Assembly (NCBI GenBank): GCA_963978545.1
Contig: OZ021724.1
Coordinates: forward strand, 32,444,433-32,508,432
DNA length: 64,000 bases
Source of the DNA: Linyphia triangularis
Lineage: Eukaryota; Arthropoda; Arachnida; Araneae; Linyphiidae
Direction: 5' to 3'
The translations under genes and the position numbers were made by a program. The notes beneath the pieces were generated by a model. The model was not told the DNA's origin. It ran no database searches and saw only the letters and a list, made by a program, of their open reading frames with translations. Every line of letters begins with the position of its first letter. Position 1 is the first letter of the stretch. Positions 36,101 through 51,100 of the stretch are shown piece by piece.

Positions 36101-39100
36101 GACAGAAAAAGATATAGCAAACACTCTCAAGACAGGGTTTCTACTTATCCTTAAAAGTCCTTGAGTATCTGTAGCAGCCAGTCAGTTTTCTCATGTTTAG
36201 CAAAGGTTTAAATTTTTTATCCTAGTGACTTTCAAGCTGCCAGGAAGGTACAATGTAATGGGGTGCATGCGACCCCACTCTGGTTTGGGAAAATTAAAAA
36301 GTCAAGAATTTTTTTTTAATTCTCTGGAAAAAATGTGTGCTATGAAATAAAGATTCCAGGGCTGCCACAGGCGACTAAAAAGGCTACTAAAGCGACTATT
36401 TTAGTGGCCAGGCGACTATTTCAATGAAAAAAGGGCCTAAAACGACTATTTTTAACAAAACCTTCAACTATTTTTGGACTGAGGCGACTATTTTTTACGA
36501 AATTGGATACTGTCCGAATGTAGCACGAAAAAAAATCGGCACTAAGATACTAACATTTTTCTCAAAACTGTGATTTTTTTAAGGTAAGAGAGAGCAAATA
36601 CTACCGAAATAGTTGTTCATATTCGCGGGTACAGTGGTCATTTTGCTAGTTCGACGATAGTTACCGCTCACGCGAGATAGTTGTTTTTGACAGTAACGGC
36701 GGTTATTTTCGCCTGCCTGTTGTTCCAATGCTTTATCTTTCGCCGTGCAAGGCGCAAGAGCATCACACACTGTTATATTCACAAATATCAAATTATTTCG
36801 CTTTATTTACTCTACTTAACAAAAATGAATTTGTGGTGAGCGCTCGGAAGAAAATGCTATCAGTATGGACAGAATTGGTGTTATATAAACGTTATGTCCG
36901 AGATTAGTGACGATTTCGCCGTGTAGGTCAATCGATGCAGAATGATTAGAATTTCAATGTTGTAGGTGAATTTATAAATAATAAAATAATATAAGTTTTG
37001 AGGCAGTTTAATTACTTTGAATGTAGCTTAAACAGGGTGGCGACAGAATCGGGAATTCAGGTAAATGTCAAGGTATTTTGTAAAATTACCCTTTAGTCAA
37101 GGAATTTTGAAATTTTTGAGTCTCCCTTCTGGCACTCCTCGTGCGGGTGTGGACATTTATCCCGGCTCGCGTCACAAGATGTGGATGCTGTGTCCATACC
37201 TGCCAACTTGTACGATTCATCCGTACAATGTACGGATTTTTACTATTTTGTACGGGTGTACGAACAGCTAAAAAAATCGTACGGATTTCACTGTAATTTT
37301 CGTTTTTCCCTAAAACCGTTTTTTTTTTTTTTTTTTTTTTTAATATTTTTTCAAGACCCCAACGAAACCGAAACGATTTTCCAAAGCTGCCGCGTCAATC
37401 AAAATATTTATTCACACCCCAAGATTGCGCATATGTTCAGCACTAAAGCGCGTTGGCGAAGATGCATTGTTTTCTTTTCTGTTGCCGACTAGATTTGGCA
37501 AACCAAACCACTGCTTCGATTTTTCGGGCTTTATAAGTTAATAAAGAAGCAGAAAACCGAAAGTGCTTTAGTTTTTTAATTCTACTTTCTTTTGGACTGG
37601 ACTCCAAAACGTAAATAATAGTACTGGACTTGCGCGTAAATAATAGCACTAAACACGGCGCCGGGGATGCACTGTTTTCATTTGTGTTGCCAACGGGACC
37701 TGGCGAACCAAACAACTATTGCTTTGCCTCAGACTTAAGAGATTAACAAAGAATCTGAAAACCAAAAAAGCTTTAGATTTTGGTTCTTCCTTCTGTTTGG
37801 ACCGTACAATAACGTTGCGCGTATATAATAAAAGCACTTAAGCGCGCCGCCGAAAATTCATTGTTTTCATCTGTGTTGCCGACGAGATTTGGCGAACCAA
37901 GCAACTGTTTCGTTGTCTCGAACTTTAGATATTAATAAAGTAGAAAACTGAAAGTGCTTTAGTTTTTTTTATTCTTTCTTCTTTAGGACCGTACTCCAAC
38001 GCTGCGCACTAAATCGCGCCGCCGCCGTTTTCAATTGTTTTGGCGGCACTCGCCGAACGACTGTTTCGTTTTCTCGGACTTTAGAGATTAAAGCACTTTC
38101 GGTTTTCAGCTTCTTTGTTAGTCTTAATTATTTATTTTAAAATATCCAAGTTAAACAATCCTGGTGTAAGATTCCAGAAAATATCAAGGTTTTTTGGAGT
38201 TTACTTCAAACCAAGCAGTTTACTTCTAATCATCAGAAATTCAAACAAAGAAACAAATTTTGCATTCTGCTCTATCTATGCATCTGATATTAAGATTTCT
38301 CATGGAGGATTTACTGATGTCGAAGTTCATATCAATTCTAAAAAGCACAGTGACAACATCAAATGTAATAATAAGAATTCGAAAGCCTGCATAATTGATA
38401 TTTGTGCGTGTGATTAAACACTTTGAATACCACCAACTCATTGTATGTTTCACTAGAGTTTTTGTGTCATAAAGCATGTTTTATTTAGGTGTAATGTAGA
38501 CTAAATCTTAAACCTCATCAGAGATTTCATAGTAAAGTTTAAATTTGATTTATTTTTAAATCCAAGTTAGTTTTTTATTGTATAATTTCCATTTTGTGCT
38601 AAAATGTAACAATTTGTTATATTTGAGAGCAATTTAATATTCTGCAATTTTTTTTTTTGCATTTGTTATAGAATTACTATTATTTCTATATTACATTCAT
38701 AAATATTGTCGCTATTTGACTTTCATAGGAATGCAAATATTTGTTCCGTAAAAATTGTACTAATTTGAAAATGCCAATGTTGGCAGGTATGCGTGTCGTC
38801 GGTGCATTGAATAATACAGGTTTTTTCATGTGCTTTTTCGTATAAGTCTCTCAATATCTGGCTAGTTGGCCGATTTGGGAGTACGAAATTTTCGACCTTT
38901 TCCTACTCTCAGCAGCTGAGCAAAACTGGCCAATCCCCTGTCTTCGGCCCACTATCGCACGTTCATGTTCCGTGTTTTTTTTTTGTTTTTTTTAACACTT
39001 TCTGAAGTCTTTTTTCACTTATTCTTTGAACAATTATTTACACATTATTTCTGTTAGATTGTTGGTTATCTTATAGCTTCGCGACCGCCGGCGCATTATT

Positions 39101-42100
39101 CTTAATAAAAATCCTCAAACTTTAATCTGACTGCATCCTTTACAGACATGATTATTTTTCTTCTTGTCTTGTGTTTTTTGTCAATAGAATATATTAGAAT
39201 CCTAAATTCCTTAATATTTCAAATTGATTCCATCATATTTTTTTTTATTAACCCTTTACAGCACTCTTATAGATGTGCAACAAATCTATAGGCATTAATA
39301 AGCAAAAAGGGTGTCCATGCATCTTTTTCCCCTGCCGAATGCTATGCTTGTCATGTTTCATGAAAACGATTTTTTGCCTCATTTAATATGTACTTTAGTG
39401 GTTTAAGATAATATTTTTGTTGTAAAAATTTTTATTTCCATATATTTATGAGTAATTAATTTTTATAAGAAGCTGTTAATTTCAAGCCTTTCTTCTTCAA
39501 CTTCAAAATCCGAAAGACATAATTTTTTATGAAATATTATACCTAGTGAAATTTGTGACTGAATAGCAAAATGCTGATTATTTAAGTTTCATGTTCATGC
39601 ATGCCCAAGTTTAGTAAATATGTAGGACACTGCTTAAAATGTATGTTATGAACAAAATACAACCTATGACATATATTAAAGAAAACATGTTTTATTTGTG
39701 TTATTTTTTAAATTAAAAGAATAGTATTGTGCTAATTTCCTTTCCTTGAAGTTAGCAAGTATGAGTGTAGTTTGTAAATTGGTTTATGTGAATTTTTTTT
39801 TTTTTTTATTAATGTTTTAATTTTTTTTTTTCCCCCCCCCCCCCCATTCTTTAAAGATGCTAGTTTTGATTTTTAGCAGAAATTTATATTTTGGTGCAAT
39901 TATACTTTGATAAGTAAATGTAATTGTAAATAGTTAAATTTATAAATTTTTAAACTGGTCATATTTTCTTCGTTTTTTTAATGATAACGTCGACAGAGAT
40001 GCACATCAGGAAAGTTTCTTGAAATTATGGAAATGTTGGGGAATTTTGTTTCTCTAATTCTATAGCTATCCTGTTAAAAAATTAAAAACTGGTCTTAATT
40101 GTATTCGCCTGTCATTGTCAATACATAGTATAATTGTTTAAACATAAAACTTGTTTTTCTGCCAAAAAGTGGTTTTACTTTGGAAATTAAAAAGAATTTA
40201 TATATCTTGTTTTGCCAATCGATTTTTACCGTCGCTTTTGCGTGAGGTTTTGCTTAGGTGCTGTCTGGGAGTAAGGTTGAGTTGTCAACTTCCATCACAT
40301 TATGTAAATACGATAGTGCCTCTCCCAAGACACATGCCTTTTACCGTACAGGATGTTATGTATTAGACACTATTTTGAATTGAAAGATGAGTATCTCTGG
40401 GTTTTCGTGTTTATGTAAATCAACAGTTTTATTACGATCTTGATGATAACTTAAAGCCTTTAAAACAAGAGGAAGGTCTTTACCGACTTAAAAAAACAAT
40501 CGTTATGAAAAGTGAGGCTACTATTTTCAACGTCTGAGACTACTATTTTCAATGTTTGAGACTACTATTTTGGCTACTATTTTTAACATCTGAGGCTACT
40601 AAAGCAACTATTTTTAAAGCTTACAGTCAGTGGCAGCCCTGAGATTCTAAATAATTAATTTTTACACAAAACTGTACAATTGACGGAACTTCAATAAAAA
40701 GTCAATTTACATTCTTGTTATATTAAAGTTTGAATAAAAAAGTTAACTTCTTCTGAACCTATGTGTATTCAGAGCCCTCTACAAATAATCCAACTTCCAC
40801 CAACTTGCCATAACTCAATCATATGTGATAAATGTTTTCCGATTGTTGCAATAACTAAGCAACACAAAAACTCATAAAAATGAACATGGTCTAATGATGT
40901 TGAACGTAGTTGTATATCTATTTTTATTCCTTTTACATTTCAAATAAAGAATTAACCCCTTTAACAATTATTGTTTACTCAGCTAACTTATATTTTTAAA
41001 CATTAAAAGACCTGTGTCTTTCCAGTCAAAAAAAGCTAGAATATGGTGGCTAATTTTTGAAAATTAGCCTGGCCTAATGTTAAATTTATAAGTGTAATGA
41101 TTAACAGAATCAGAAAATGTAACTTTAAAAACAGATAACTAAAGATATTATAAAAATTATCTCCTTTCTTGCATACCTCAATAATTTCAAGAGATGTACA
41201 GGGTTTCTTCCATTCAAGTGTAGTGCTGCTGATTGGTATTTATCTTAAGAAACCAAATCTTACTATAAAAATTACATTATTTATTTAAAGTTACTTAAAA
41301 CAATTGACTTGGAATTCGAATGATAAAATGTGTAAGTTCTGGGCTAGTGCATGATAGGGAGAGAATTGTCCTTTTTTTCTCCTAAGTTCTCTTCTTATTT
41401 TTCGTGGATTCTGTCCCTCAACCGTTGCAATTTTCAGTTCACGGACTCTATCTGTGCGGTACTTTGAATGACATTTCACGAACTAAAACTTTTCAAAACC
41501 CAAACTTAAAGTAAGTGATTTTGCAAACCAAAACTTTGTAGTTGGGCATTTGTAGAAAGTTCGACAAACTTGTGAAGGCTAGTCACCATGCAAGTTTCAC
41601 CTGGAAAGACTTCTAGTGAGGTATTTCCTCCTGCCTACAGAGGTTCATCAAACAATGTTCCTGAGCAGTATAACCCATGCAACAGAAAATTCACAATGCA
41701 ACTAATCTTAGTGATGCATACTTTTACATTATGATTTATGACTTATTTTGCTATTATAAGTCCTTATACATTTTATGGGATATTAAAAGCAATTTATTTA
41801 TTTTTTAATTAGGAAAAAAGATTGGATATCCTACAAAACTAAAATTTAACTTTACTTTGTACTTAATTTGTTTTTTTGTTTTCAGTTATCCCAAAAGATG
41901 TGTGGGAAAAAATGTTGAATGGCAACGGATGGAATGCCATACAGTTAAGAGATAACCGATACAACCAAGTTGTTCATTTGGTAAGAAAGAAAAAAAACTT
42001 TTATAAATACCTTTTTTTTTTCCACTATTAGTCAAATATAGGTTTTGAGTTATTGGATCTTTAAAAAGCAATTGTTTTCACTTGGAATTTGAATGTTATT

Positions 42101-45100
42101 AATTGGTTGATTAGTTTTGTAGAAAGGAGAATTGGAAGTAAAATTTTCGAGTACTTTTTCAAAGGGCCTCTCCCCCTTAAGTATTTGAATTACATTTCCA
42201 AAAAGAATGATGTTTTATTTGTTTTTTATGCAGATTACTGCTGCAAAAGGTGCAGAAGAATTTTATAACACCGAAGACAATAGCTGCCGCACTGAGGGTA
42301 TCGATTTAGCTAGGGAACGAGATTTGCGAGCAGCAGAGGTATTGATTTTTACCATATTTTTCTAATTATCTTATCACCCTATTTTTCAAATTTTCTTTTT
42401 CTAATTTTTTATTTTATTCAAACAGGCATGGGTTGGTCACCCTTACATAGATGTAATTGACAATTCCACGGATTTTGATACCAAGTTGAGAAGATTGATT
42501 GCAGTATGTGCCTTTAAAAATTTTAGCATTAAATAGTATTTAAAAAAAAAATCTCCTAAGATGAATAATAGTATATCTACTTAATTATAAAGAAATGTAA
42601 TGTGTCATCTTAATATTTTTGAAAATCACTTTTAATTTGATTATAAGTAAATTAACCTCAGATAAAAATTGTTTAGTTTATAATTCCTAAATGTAAAATG
42701 AGGCCACGTCTTGTTGAAGAAGGCGTCAAGATCTTTGCCACTTTTTACATTTGATTATTAATATGTTGCTTCAAATAACATGTTAAACTGACATAATTAG
42801 GAAACAATAACAAACTTTGTGTAAAAAATTAAGTGAATCAACATATATTGTTAATATAAGTAAATGATTGTGGAATATAAGTAAATCATAAAAATACAAT
42901 TTAGGCATGTATACAACTAAAGTATTTAATATTTATCATATTAATTCATTTTGACTTATCTCAAGTTTTGTTCGTAAACAAAAATTAAACTTCAAAGAAG
43001 TTTACAGGAACGAGATTTTCCGCCGTAAGGCGAATTTCCGTTTTTTTTTTTATGTAAAATTTGCTACCTTTTTGTCTCTGGATCTGCATTTTTTCCAATC
43101 TGAACTAGTTTTTTCCCTTGGAAAGTGTACTTTTCGCGATTTGTGCTATTTTCCCACATTGCTCCCCTTTCCTCACAGATTACTTCACAAGTGCTTGCCA
43201 ACCAGGTTATATTTCGGTCTGTGATTGGTTATTGAAATCATGTGACCACCTCAGTGTTTTGGGGTTTCTGTTTTATTTTGTCTCACCTTGGGTCTAATAA
43301 ATCTTTTCTATCGTCTGATTTATACTTACTGAATAAAAAGTAATTAAGTTATTAATTATTATTGTGTAATATTTTTATCATATTTATAATATCTTTCGCA
43401 TATAAGTTATGGTACGAATTTCTTGCTCGCTTATGATTTCAATCTTTTTGCTTTTTTGCCAATCTCATTCCTGAGTTTAAAGAAAGAACTAAAAGATTAT
43501 TGTTTAATTGCTTTTTCTTTTTACATAAGCTTTTATAAAGCAGAACTTTTTCAAAGACCGTGTTATAATGTAGTAGATATTTTCTCCTAATGACAAGTTT
43601 CTTTAAAATTATTTGTTTTTATATATATATCTTGAAGTTCTCTTTAAAAAAAAAAATATCTCCAACATTCCCTTATATGCTGTTTAGTTTAACAAATCCT
43701 CTCACAAAATGAGTCCTTTTTGCTTTTAATGCAGAGTGTTTGTAGAAGAATTGGAATTGATACTGGTGACAGATTGGCAACAAATAGTCATAAACTTAAG
43801 TTCCTAGTCAGCAAATTGGCTCCAGATGATGTAAGTATTTTATATATTTACCTATTAATATCATAACTGTGAACTAAAATTACTGCAGGTAGGAAATACA
43901 ATTATAAAATTTAATGTGCTTAATATTCTTTCCGGAAAAAAACTATCATGTTGAATATTACTTATGTATTCATAACTGGTTAAAAGAATAATGTGTTTTT
44001 GTTTGGTTTTTTTTGTCAGAATTTTTTAAAAACTATATTTTTATTTGATTTTGCTGCAACAATTTTGTTTTAAATTTCAGTATTTTCAAATTTCTACAAT
44101 TTTTTTTTGCAGTAATTTAAATATTAAGTATTTTTATGTAAAAAAAAAAGATTTAGTTGATCGACACTATCTCAAACTAATATAATTTTTGAAAATTAAA
44201 CTGTTTCTAACCGGCTGATCCTGAGTGAATTATTTTTAAAAAAGATTTGTAGCATATCCAGATCGAATGATTTAATGAAGGTCATGAGGTGTGATTATAT
44301 GTTTGTTATTTCACAAACTGATACTCCCCTAACAAATTTGGTGCAAACATACTTTACTTCCAAAAATCTAGTGGCAGAAATATTTTTGACTTTTAAAATA
44401 TTTTCTGTTACTGAAGTTGGAAGAAGGGTAGTAAAATTTTTAATGCAAATATGTTACCTTATATTCAGAATAAGAAGATCAATACAATTTGTATAGTAAG
44501 TGGGGAAAACCTGTTCGATTCATATGCTACATTATTGAAATTTTTTAATTTTAACATTGAAAATTCAAAAGAAAAAATTGATCTAAGGAGCAATATGTTT
44601 CTTTTTTTATTGTTTTTTTTTATATATATCATGATAAAACTAAGTTTAGATTTTGTAAAACTAAGATGCTTAAATTTCATTGAATAATACACTGGTGTGC
44701 AAAACTTAAGCAACAGGAGGTTTTTTTGCCATAACTCCACGAGAAATCATCTGAGAGACATGAAATTCAGAAATGTGGGAGAGTATTATGTACGTAAAGG
44801 ATGACAAAAGTATCGGCGCTGAAAAAGGAATACAATGCACACGGTATGGAATCAAACAAAAACAAGCTTTATTGAACGCATAGTATTGTGACTCATGATT
44901 GTCTATCCAAAAGGAAGAACAACAAGCAGATGTTCCTTAATAGGGAATATTCCCTCCCCTCACTGCAATGGTTGCTTCGCACCGTCTTCGCATACTCAGA
45001 ACCAGCTGGTGCAACATTTATTGCGGTAGGAGTGCCCATTCCTCAATCAGCATCTGTTTGAGTTGTTGGGTGTTCTCCGGAGGATGTAAGCGTGCTGCAA

Positions 45101-48100
45101 TGCGTCTCCCCAAAGCTTCCCACACATGTTCGATGGAATTTGAATCTGGGGAGTACCCTGGCCAATCCATTCGAGTGATATTTTCACTTTCCAGTAGCTC
45201 CTCAACAGCAAGAGTCTGATGTGGCCGTGTATTGTCATCCATAAAAATGAAGTCTGGGCCAATGGCACCTCGGAAACATGGGAAAGGAGTACCTCCTCAC
45301 AATAGCAATCCCCGGTTACAGACCCTCTGTCAAAAACGTGGAGCTCAGTTCGCCCGTTCAGCATAATGCCTCCCCAGACAAGAACTCCAGGACCGCCGTT
45401 ACGGTGTCTCTCCTTGATGTTACTGGTATAAAACCGGGTCCCGACCTCTCTCCAAATCAAAACGCGTTGAGAATCACTTCCGGTACTGAACCGACTCTCA
45501 TCCGTAAAGAGGACACGACTCTATTGATCAGTTGTCCAGTTTTTGTGCTCTCTGTACCACTGTAAACGGTGGCGTCGGTGGCCAACTTTCAACGGGAGGC
45601 AGCGTTCAGGACGGCAGGCAAATAGGCCTTCTTTGTGAAGGCGTCTGGCCACAGTAAAGCGCGACACTTGTCGCCCCGTTGCTGTACAGAGTTGCTGAGC
45701 AATGGCGCTTGCTGACTGCTGTCAGCCTCTTTTCGCCTGCAGGACGATATATCGGTCATCCCTTGCAGTTGTCGTCCTCGGGCGGCCACCACCAACCTTT
45801 TTAACAGCTGTACCTGTGGTTTGGAACGCTTTCCAAGCGCGCGAAACGACACTTTTGTTGATACCGAACTCTGCAGCTACACTGGTGACAGTATGCTCCT
45901 CCTCCAGCTTTCCGATCATTCTTCCACGTGTGAAGTCGTCCAGGTGATTTCTTCTAGCCATATTTCACGAACTGACTCACTAGCACTTGCAGCGAATATG
46001 TTGAATTGCGTCTCCGTCCTTCCTTTTATTCTACTGTTGAGCTGCGCGCGCCGACATCACTCGTTTTGCGTACGCTCATGTCGCCTCTGACGTTTCGTTC
46101 CTGATATTTGCATACGCATGACGTTTCTACTGACTTACGTGTTCATTGTACTGATCTCCAGACCTCCTTATCTGCAATTTCATGGCTATCTTCTAAATTT
46201 TTACATTGTTGCTTAAGTTTTGCACACCAGTGTAGCATTAATTTTTATATGCTTGCATGCTTTTTTTATGTGTTTAGATGTTTCCTCCATTTCAAGACTT
46301 TGAAGTTGTTCATGACTACCTTGTGACTTCAAACCCCAAAATCCAAGCAAGATTGAGGAAACGTGGACAAAAAGGCATAACTTTCTATTTTTCTTTTTCA
46401 TAAACTTCTAAAAAAACACATAATGTATGTATATTTGCATAGCAAAGTTTTTAGACTCATAGGTTTAAATTGTATGAAAGCTTTTTGCATGATATTAAAA
46501 AAAAATTAAGATGTATCATATTGTTAAATTTTTATTTGCAAAAAATGTTGGTTTTTTTTTTTTTTTTTTTTTTTTTTTGCGTTTCAGCTTATACATAATC
46601 ATAAAAAAACCCCACTAAATTGATTGAAATAAAAATTTGTTTGGGACTTAAGTTATCTAAGAAAATGTACATTGTTAAATAAGTTTATTGGAAATGTATG
46701 CAAGTAAATGATTGTAACAATAAAAAAATTATGTTTGAAACAAAAGATTGTTGGAATTTATAATTGCAATAAACTTCTTTGTTAAATATACAATCCAGAA
46801 ATTTCAAGTACATTCAGCTGATCCATTAAAAGAAACTATTAATTGTTTTAAGTAAGAGCCATTGGATCAATTTTGTTGAAGCCTCTTTGTTGGAATATTC
46901 CATTCCTAGTACTTCATCAAAAATTTTCTTTAAGTACTCTCTGTTGTAGTTTCTCTGCACTAAAAATGTATTTTTAAAAAATTTCAATGTAAGCTTCACA
47001 ATTATACATATACTGAAGTACCAGAAAAACTAGTACAGTAGTCTAAACTCCGTGTTTACTAAGGTAGTCACTTGATTATGTCCATATCATGGACTACAGT
47101 CTTTACATTGGTATTTGTTGAGGGCCTTGCATTGACTTTGAAATTCCAGTATTACGCGCCTATTAATGTCAATCTGTACTTGTCACATACTTTCACCGTC
47201 ATTTTGTCATTTTCTGATCGTACTGCGGTCATAGTTAGAATTTTTACAGTTGTAGTACATCCTTTCAAATATAGTACCAAAAAATCCATATTCATTCTCA
47301 TCCACTTCCAAAATGTAATGCTCCATCTTTCCAGCTCCAGCTATCACACCACAAATTAATTAAATTTTTATACTTGATTATTCTGAGAAAACAATTCTTA
47401 AAGCCTACAGCTTTATGTGTGCATTGGTTAACTTAAACAATGATGCACGTATGCTGATGTTTACTAGCATAAACTCGTCTGTTCCATTGTTTTCTGGCAT
47501 TATAAAAATATTAATAAAAAATATTAAACTTTCTACACCTTCATAAAATGAAAGGATTTTGAAAACTATTGGGTTTAAAATTATTGCTTTTATAGACCGA
47601 ATTGGAAAAGGTTCCGCCTTTTAATTTTTATCTCTACTATGCATCTTTAATTGATGTTTTACGTTTAGGTAATTGGAGCTACATGCATACGCAAAGACGC
47701 CGAGATGTCAATTCTCAAGTTATAGAAGTGAAAAGACAAATAACTCACAGAGATTATATGGTATGCTTATTTAATATTGTTTTATATTGGCCAGTTGGTT
47801 AGATGGATGAGTGTGCCAGCTTGCAAAGTAGATGTAAAAATATAACACAGTTATTTCATAACATTTTAAGGACAGAAAATGGCTAGTTTTATAAACAACT
47901 TCCAGCAGAGAAGTAATCCAAGGCCTATTCAAAGGAAAATTTACGACTGCTCAAACATCCAATCTCGCTCTTTCTTTCTTCCCCCCCCCCCCCTTCTCCC
48001 CTTTCAACTCATGCAGCAAATTAATTTGAAACAACAAAATTTGATAATTTATCTTTGAATATAACAGTAAAACTCAAATTTTAAAACCAGGTTTCTGCTA

Positions 48101-51100
48101 CCCTACTTTATGAAATTAATTAGTTAATATTTATATATCTATATATATTTCAACAATATTTTTCTCATGAAAGAATTTGAAATACCTTTCATTATGAAGT
48201 AGCATAAGACAACTAAATAATCGTGAATACAAATTCAATGTTTTTGATTCCAAACATTAAAAAATTATTTAGTCATCCACCTTCTGAAAAAAAAGATACA
48301 ATATCTAAAGTCAGCTTCCCTCTTGTCAACTATTCATTGTTGTTTCTATTTGTCATCGTATGACTTGGAATTCCAAACTAGTTTCGTCAAAACAACTGTT
48401 GTCACCCACCCCCTAAAAATACAGTGGTTATCTCCTAAGAAAATTATAGAGGACAGAACACAGCTGATACTGGACACTAAAGTCAAATAACATTCCGTAT
48501 CTACCTCCTATTTACAAGGTCAGGGAAAAAAGAAGACATCTGGTGCTTTCTCCAAATCTTTTTGCTTGTCCTGGCTTGAAGTGGAGATTTCGACATGTCT
48601 CTCAGTTTTTATTTTAGGCATATGCCTTGTTATTTGTCTTCCGAAAATATGATTTCCCTGTAAAATATTTGAAAGTATCGCATGCATTATTGTTACAAAA
48701 TAAGTGTGAACAATTATTTTTCTTTATTTTAATCAATTTTATGTGTTTTACTTTTTATGACTGCCCAATTTTGAATTTACGACTGCCCAAATAAGCCAGG
48801 ACTACCAGTTAGCATAGGCCCTGGAAGTAATCCCATGTAACAATAGAACAAAGCATAAGGGCACTCAGATGCAGCACATAGAATAATCCTCACTGAGACA
48901 CAGTTCACATAGACTTCAGAGTCTGATCAGTGTCATGCACCAGACACGTTAAGGACATATGCACTGGTCCCACAAAATGGTCTTACGAATTGGAGACAGT
49001 CGCTTCTTTTGGCAGATTCAAATAGCAAGCGATACACCGTGTGATCGAAAGCAATTTATTTGGTAAGAAAGAGTGAGATGAAAAATGAGTTTCTCATATT
49101 TATGCTGAATAGCGAACTTACAAGAAAGCTACATAATGATGAAATAGCGACATGCGATTACGCAATAATACTATGTGATTACATCAGGCACATTATAACA
49201 GACATAAACTTTTTTTTATTGACAATCCCTTTTTTGTTGACTTCTTTAAAAGAAAATAGTTCAATTTACTAAAATTAAGAAAGTTTGGCACTTAACTTGT
49301 TTTCTCTAAAAAAAATTCTAAATAATCATTGAAAAGTTTCATCATTTATCCAAATGACATTTTGTTTTCAGAATATGCTTAGTCAAAAAGACGATAAACA
49401 TCACCGTGTTCTAAAGCGTCGACGATCTTTTATGCTGAATAATATATATATGCAAATGGATATCTATAAAAGTCCATGTCATCCAAGGTAAGAATTCATC
49501 TTTTTTTAGTAAAATTGCTTGTATTATTGAAATAGGCTTTGATTCTTTTTAACAATGCTTTAGGTTTCAAATGTCTTTCTCTCAGTAAAATTCTTTAGCA
49601 GACAAAAAAAATTAAAACCAATATATTATTTCCTAAAAATTATTATTTACGTATTTATCAAAATCCATGCATTCTAGATTCAGGAATTAAATATCAGTGT
49701 TTTCTTTACCCTAAAGTAAATTCCCCTCTTGAAACTAAAATAACACTACTAACTGAACCAAACTAAACTATCCAAATTTGACTTATTCCCCAATAATTAC
49801 TCTGGTGGCATATATCTAGTTAAAGTTAACTTTACATACTAAATTGTCTACAGACGGCATGCTGGCAATTTCAAATGAAGCAAATAAAAACTTCATAGGA
49901 TGCACAAACGACCATCCAGTGTTAGTGTGCTCACTTATGTGTGAAACAAGTCATTGAACTTCTTACAAACAGCTTCTCATTTAGTGATGACCCATTACAC
50001 TCCTTAACTTTTTTAATTAAAAATTATTGAAAAACATCCACAGAAAACAGGCAGCCATATTTCAAATATTTTTTAACAAAAAACCAGCTATAAATTCACA
50101 TTTCAATAGGATTCCCGTTTTTGCAAGATCAAGTTTTGAATGAAAACTCTACCCCCCTCCCCTCTCCTCATATAGATAATGTTGTCGTACAGTATACTAG
50201 AATGATAAAAGTAAGAAGAAGAAAATTAAGAGACTAACTTACCGAAATTTTTATTTTGCATACAGATTCAAATAGATTTGCTGGTCAACCAACATGTTTT
50301 AAGAAAACTACGTTTCTTGCACGTGCAGTAAATTCACGCCTTTATTTGCAATCCTCATCAAAACCATAACTACCACGTTTATGATATTGCAACCTTAGTC
50401 TCTTTCTTTTAATACTATTATATTTTTATACTGATTTAAGAATTGCCGACTCATTTATGGTGTGGATTATAAGTAGAATGGTTTGCTCAGAAGACTCTAA
50501 ACACACATGCATACATATATACAAGAAGACGACTAGTTCAAAGGGGAGATGTGGGGTCAAGGATCAACCTACTCGATTCTATGCTGACTTGTATCTGCTT
50601 GGTGAAAAATGATGGTCATCCTTGTTTAAGAATTGACGACTTCTTATATTATTTCGTTATCTTGTAGTGTTTTCGCAGGAAATTTTTTGATAAATATATA
50701 TTTTTTAATTTACAACTGCCCATATTTTACATAATTTGACGACGAAAAAAAAAATCTCAATTTGCCGACTGAGAAAATAGTGTGAGGAGCACCCCCCCCC
50801 CCTCTCCCATAGGATTGGCCCTGCCTTAAAACATATGTTTTTCAAAACCACATTGCTTTATATAAAGATTTTTCTAATTCCATTTATATGTGTTATTTCA
50901 TTGATTTTGTGTATGAACAATGATTTGTTCTAAAATCCGGAATCGCAAAAGTCCTGGTGATTGATTTGAGATACTTTACTGTATCTACTTATGATGAAAT
51001 ATGTAACAGTTCATACTCCGCGTTTGCGAGACTTGTGGCCAAGAGGCAGAATGGAAGAAATCTCGAGGTAAAGCCTCTGGTAGGCACTCCTAAGACTTCC

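Larger units (their letters stand above)
36357..40641. mobile_element. Large hAT-like element with 6-bp TSD, carrying a nested element
   Basis: The 12-bp ends CAGGGCTGCCAC and GTGGCAGCCCTG are perfect inverses. AGATTC flanks both sides (36351-36356 and 40642-40647). GCGACTATTTT words repeat in the first 150 bp and GACTACTATTTT words in the last 150 bp, again in the same orientation. The element at 37195-38791 is nested inside. After removing it, about 2.7 kb remain with no recognisable transposase, so it is non-autonomous. It occupies Ttd14 intron 5. Confidence 0.8.

Noticed and set aside
45278..46090. Plus-strand frames of 80-95 codons
   Set aside because: They are shadows antisense to the Tc1 transposase.
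50100..50815. C-rich tracts and GGCCCTG near 50815 as another transposon end
   Set aside because: A right-end-like sequence is present but no left partner could be identified.
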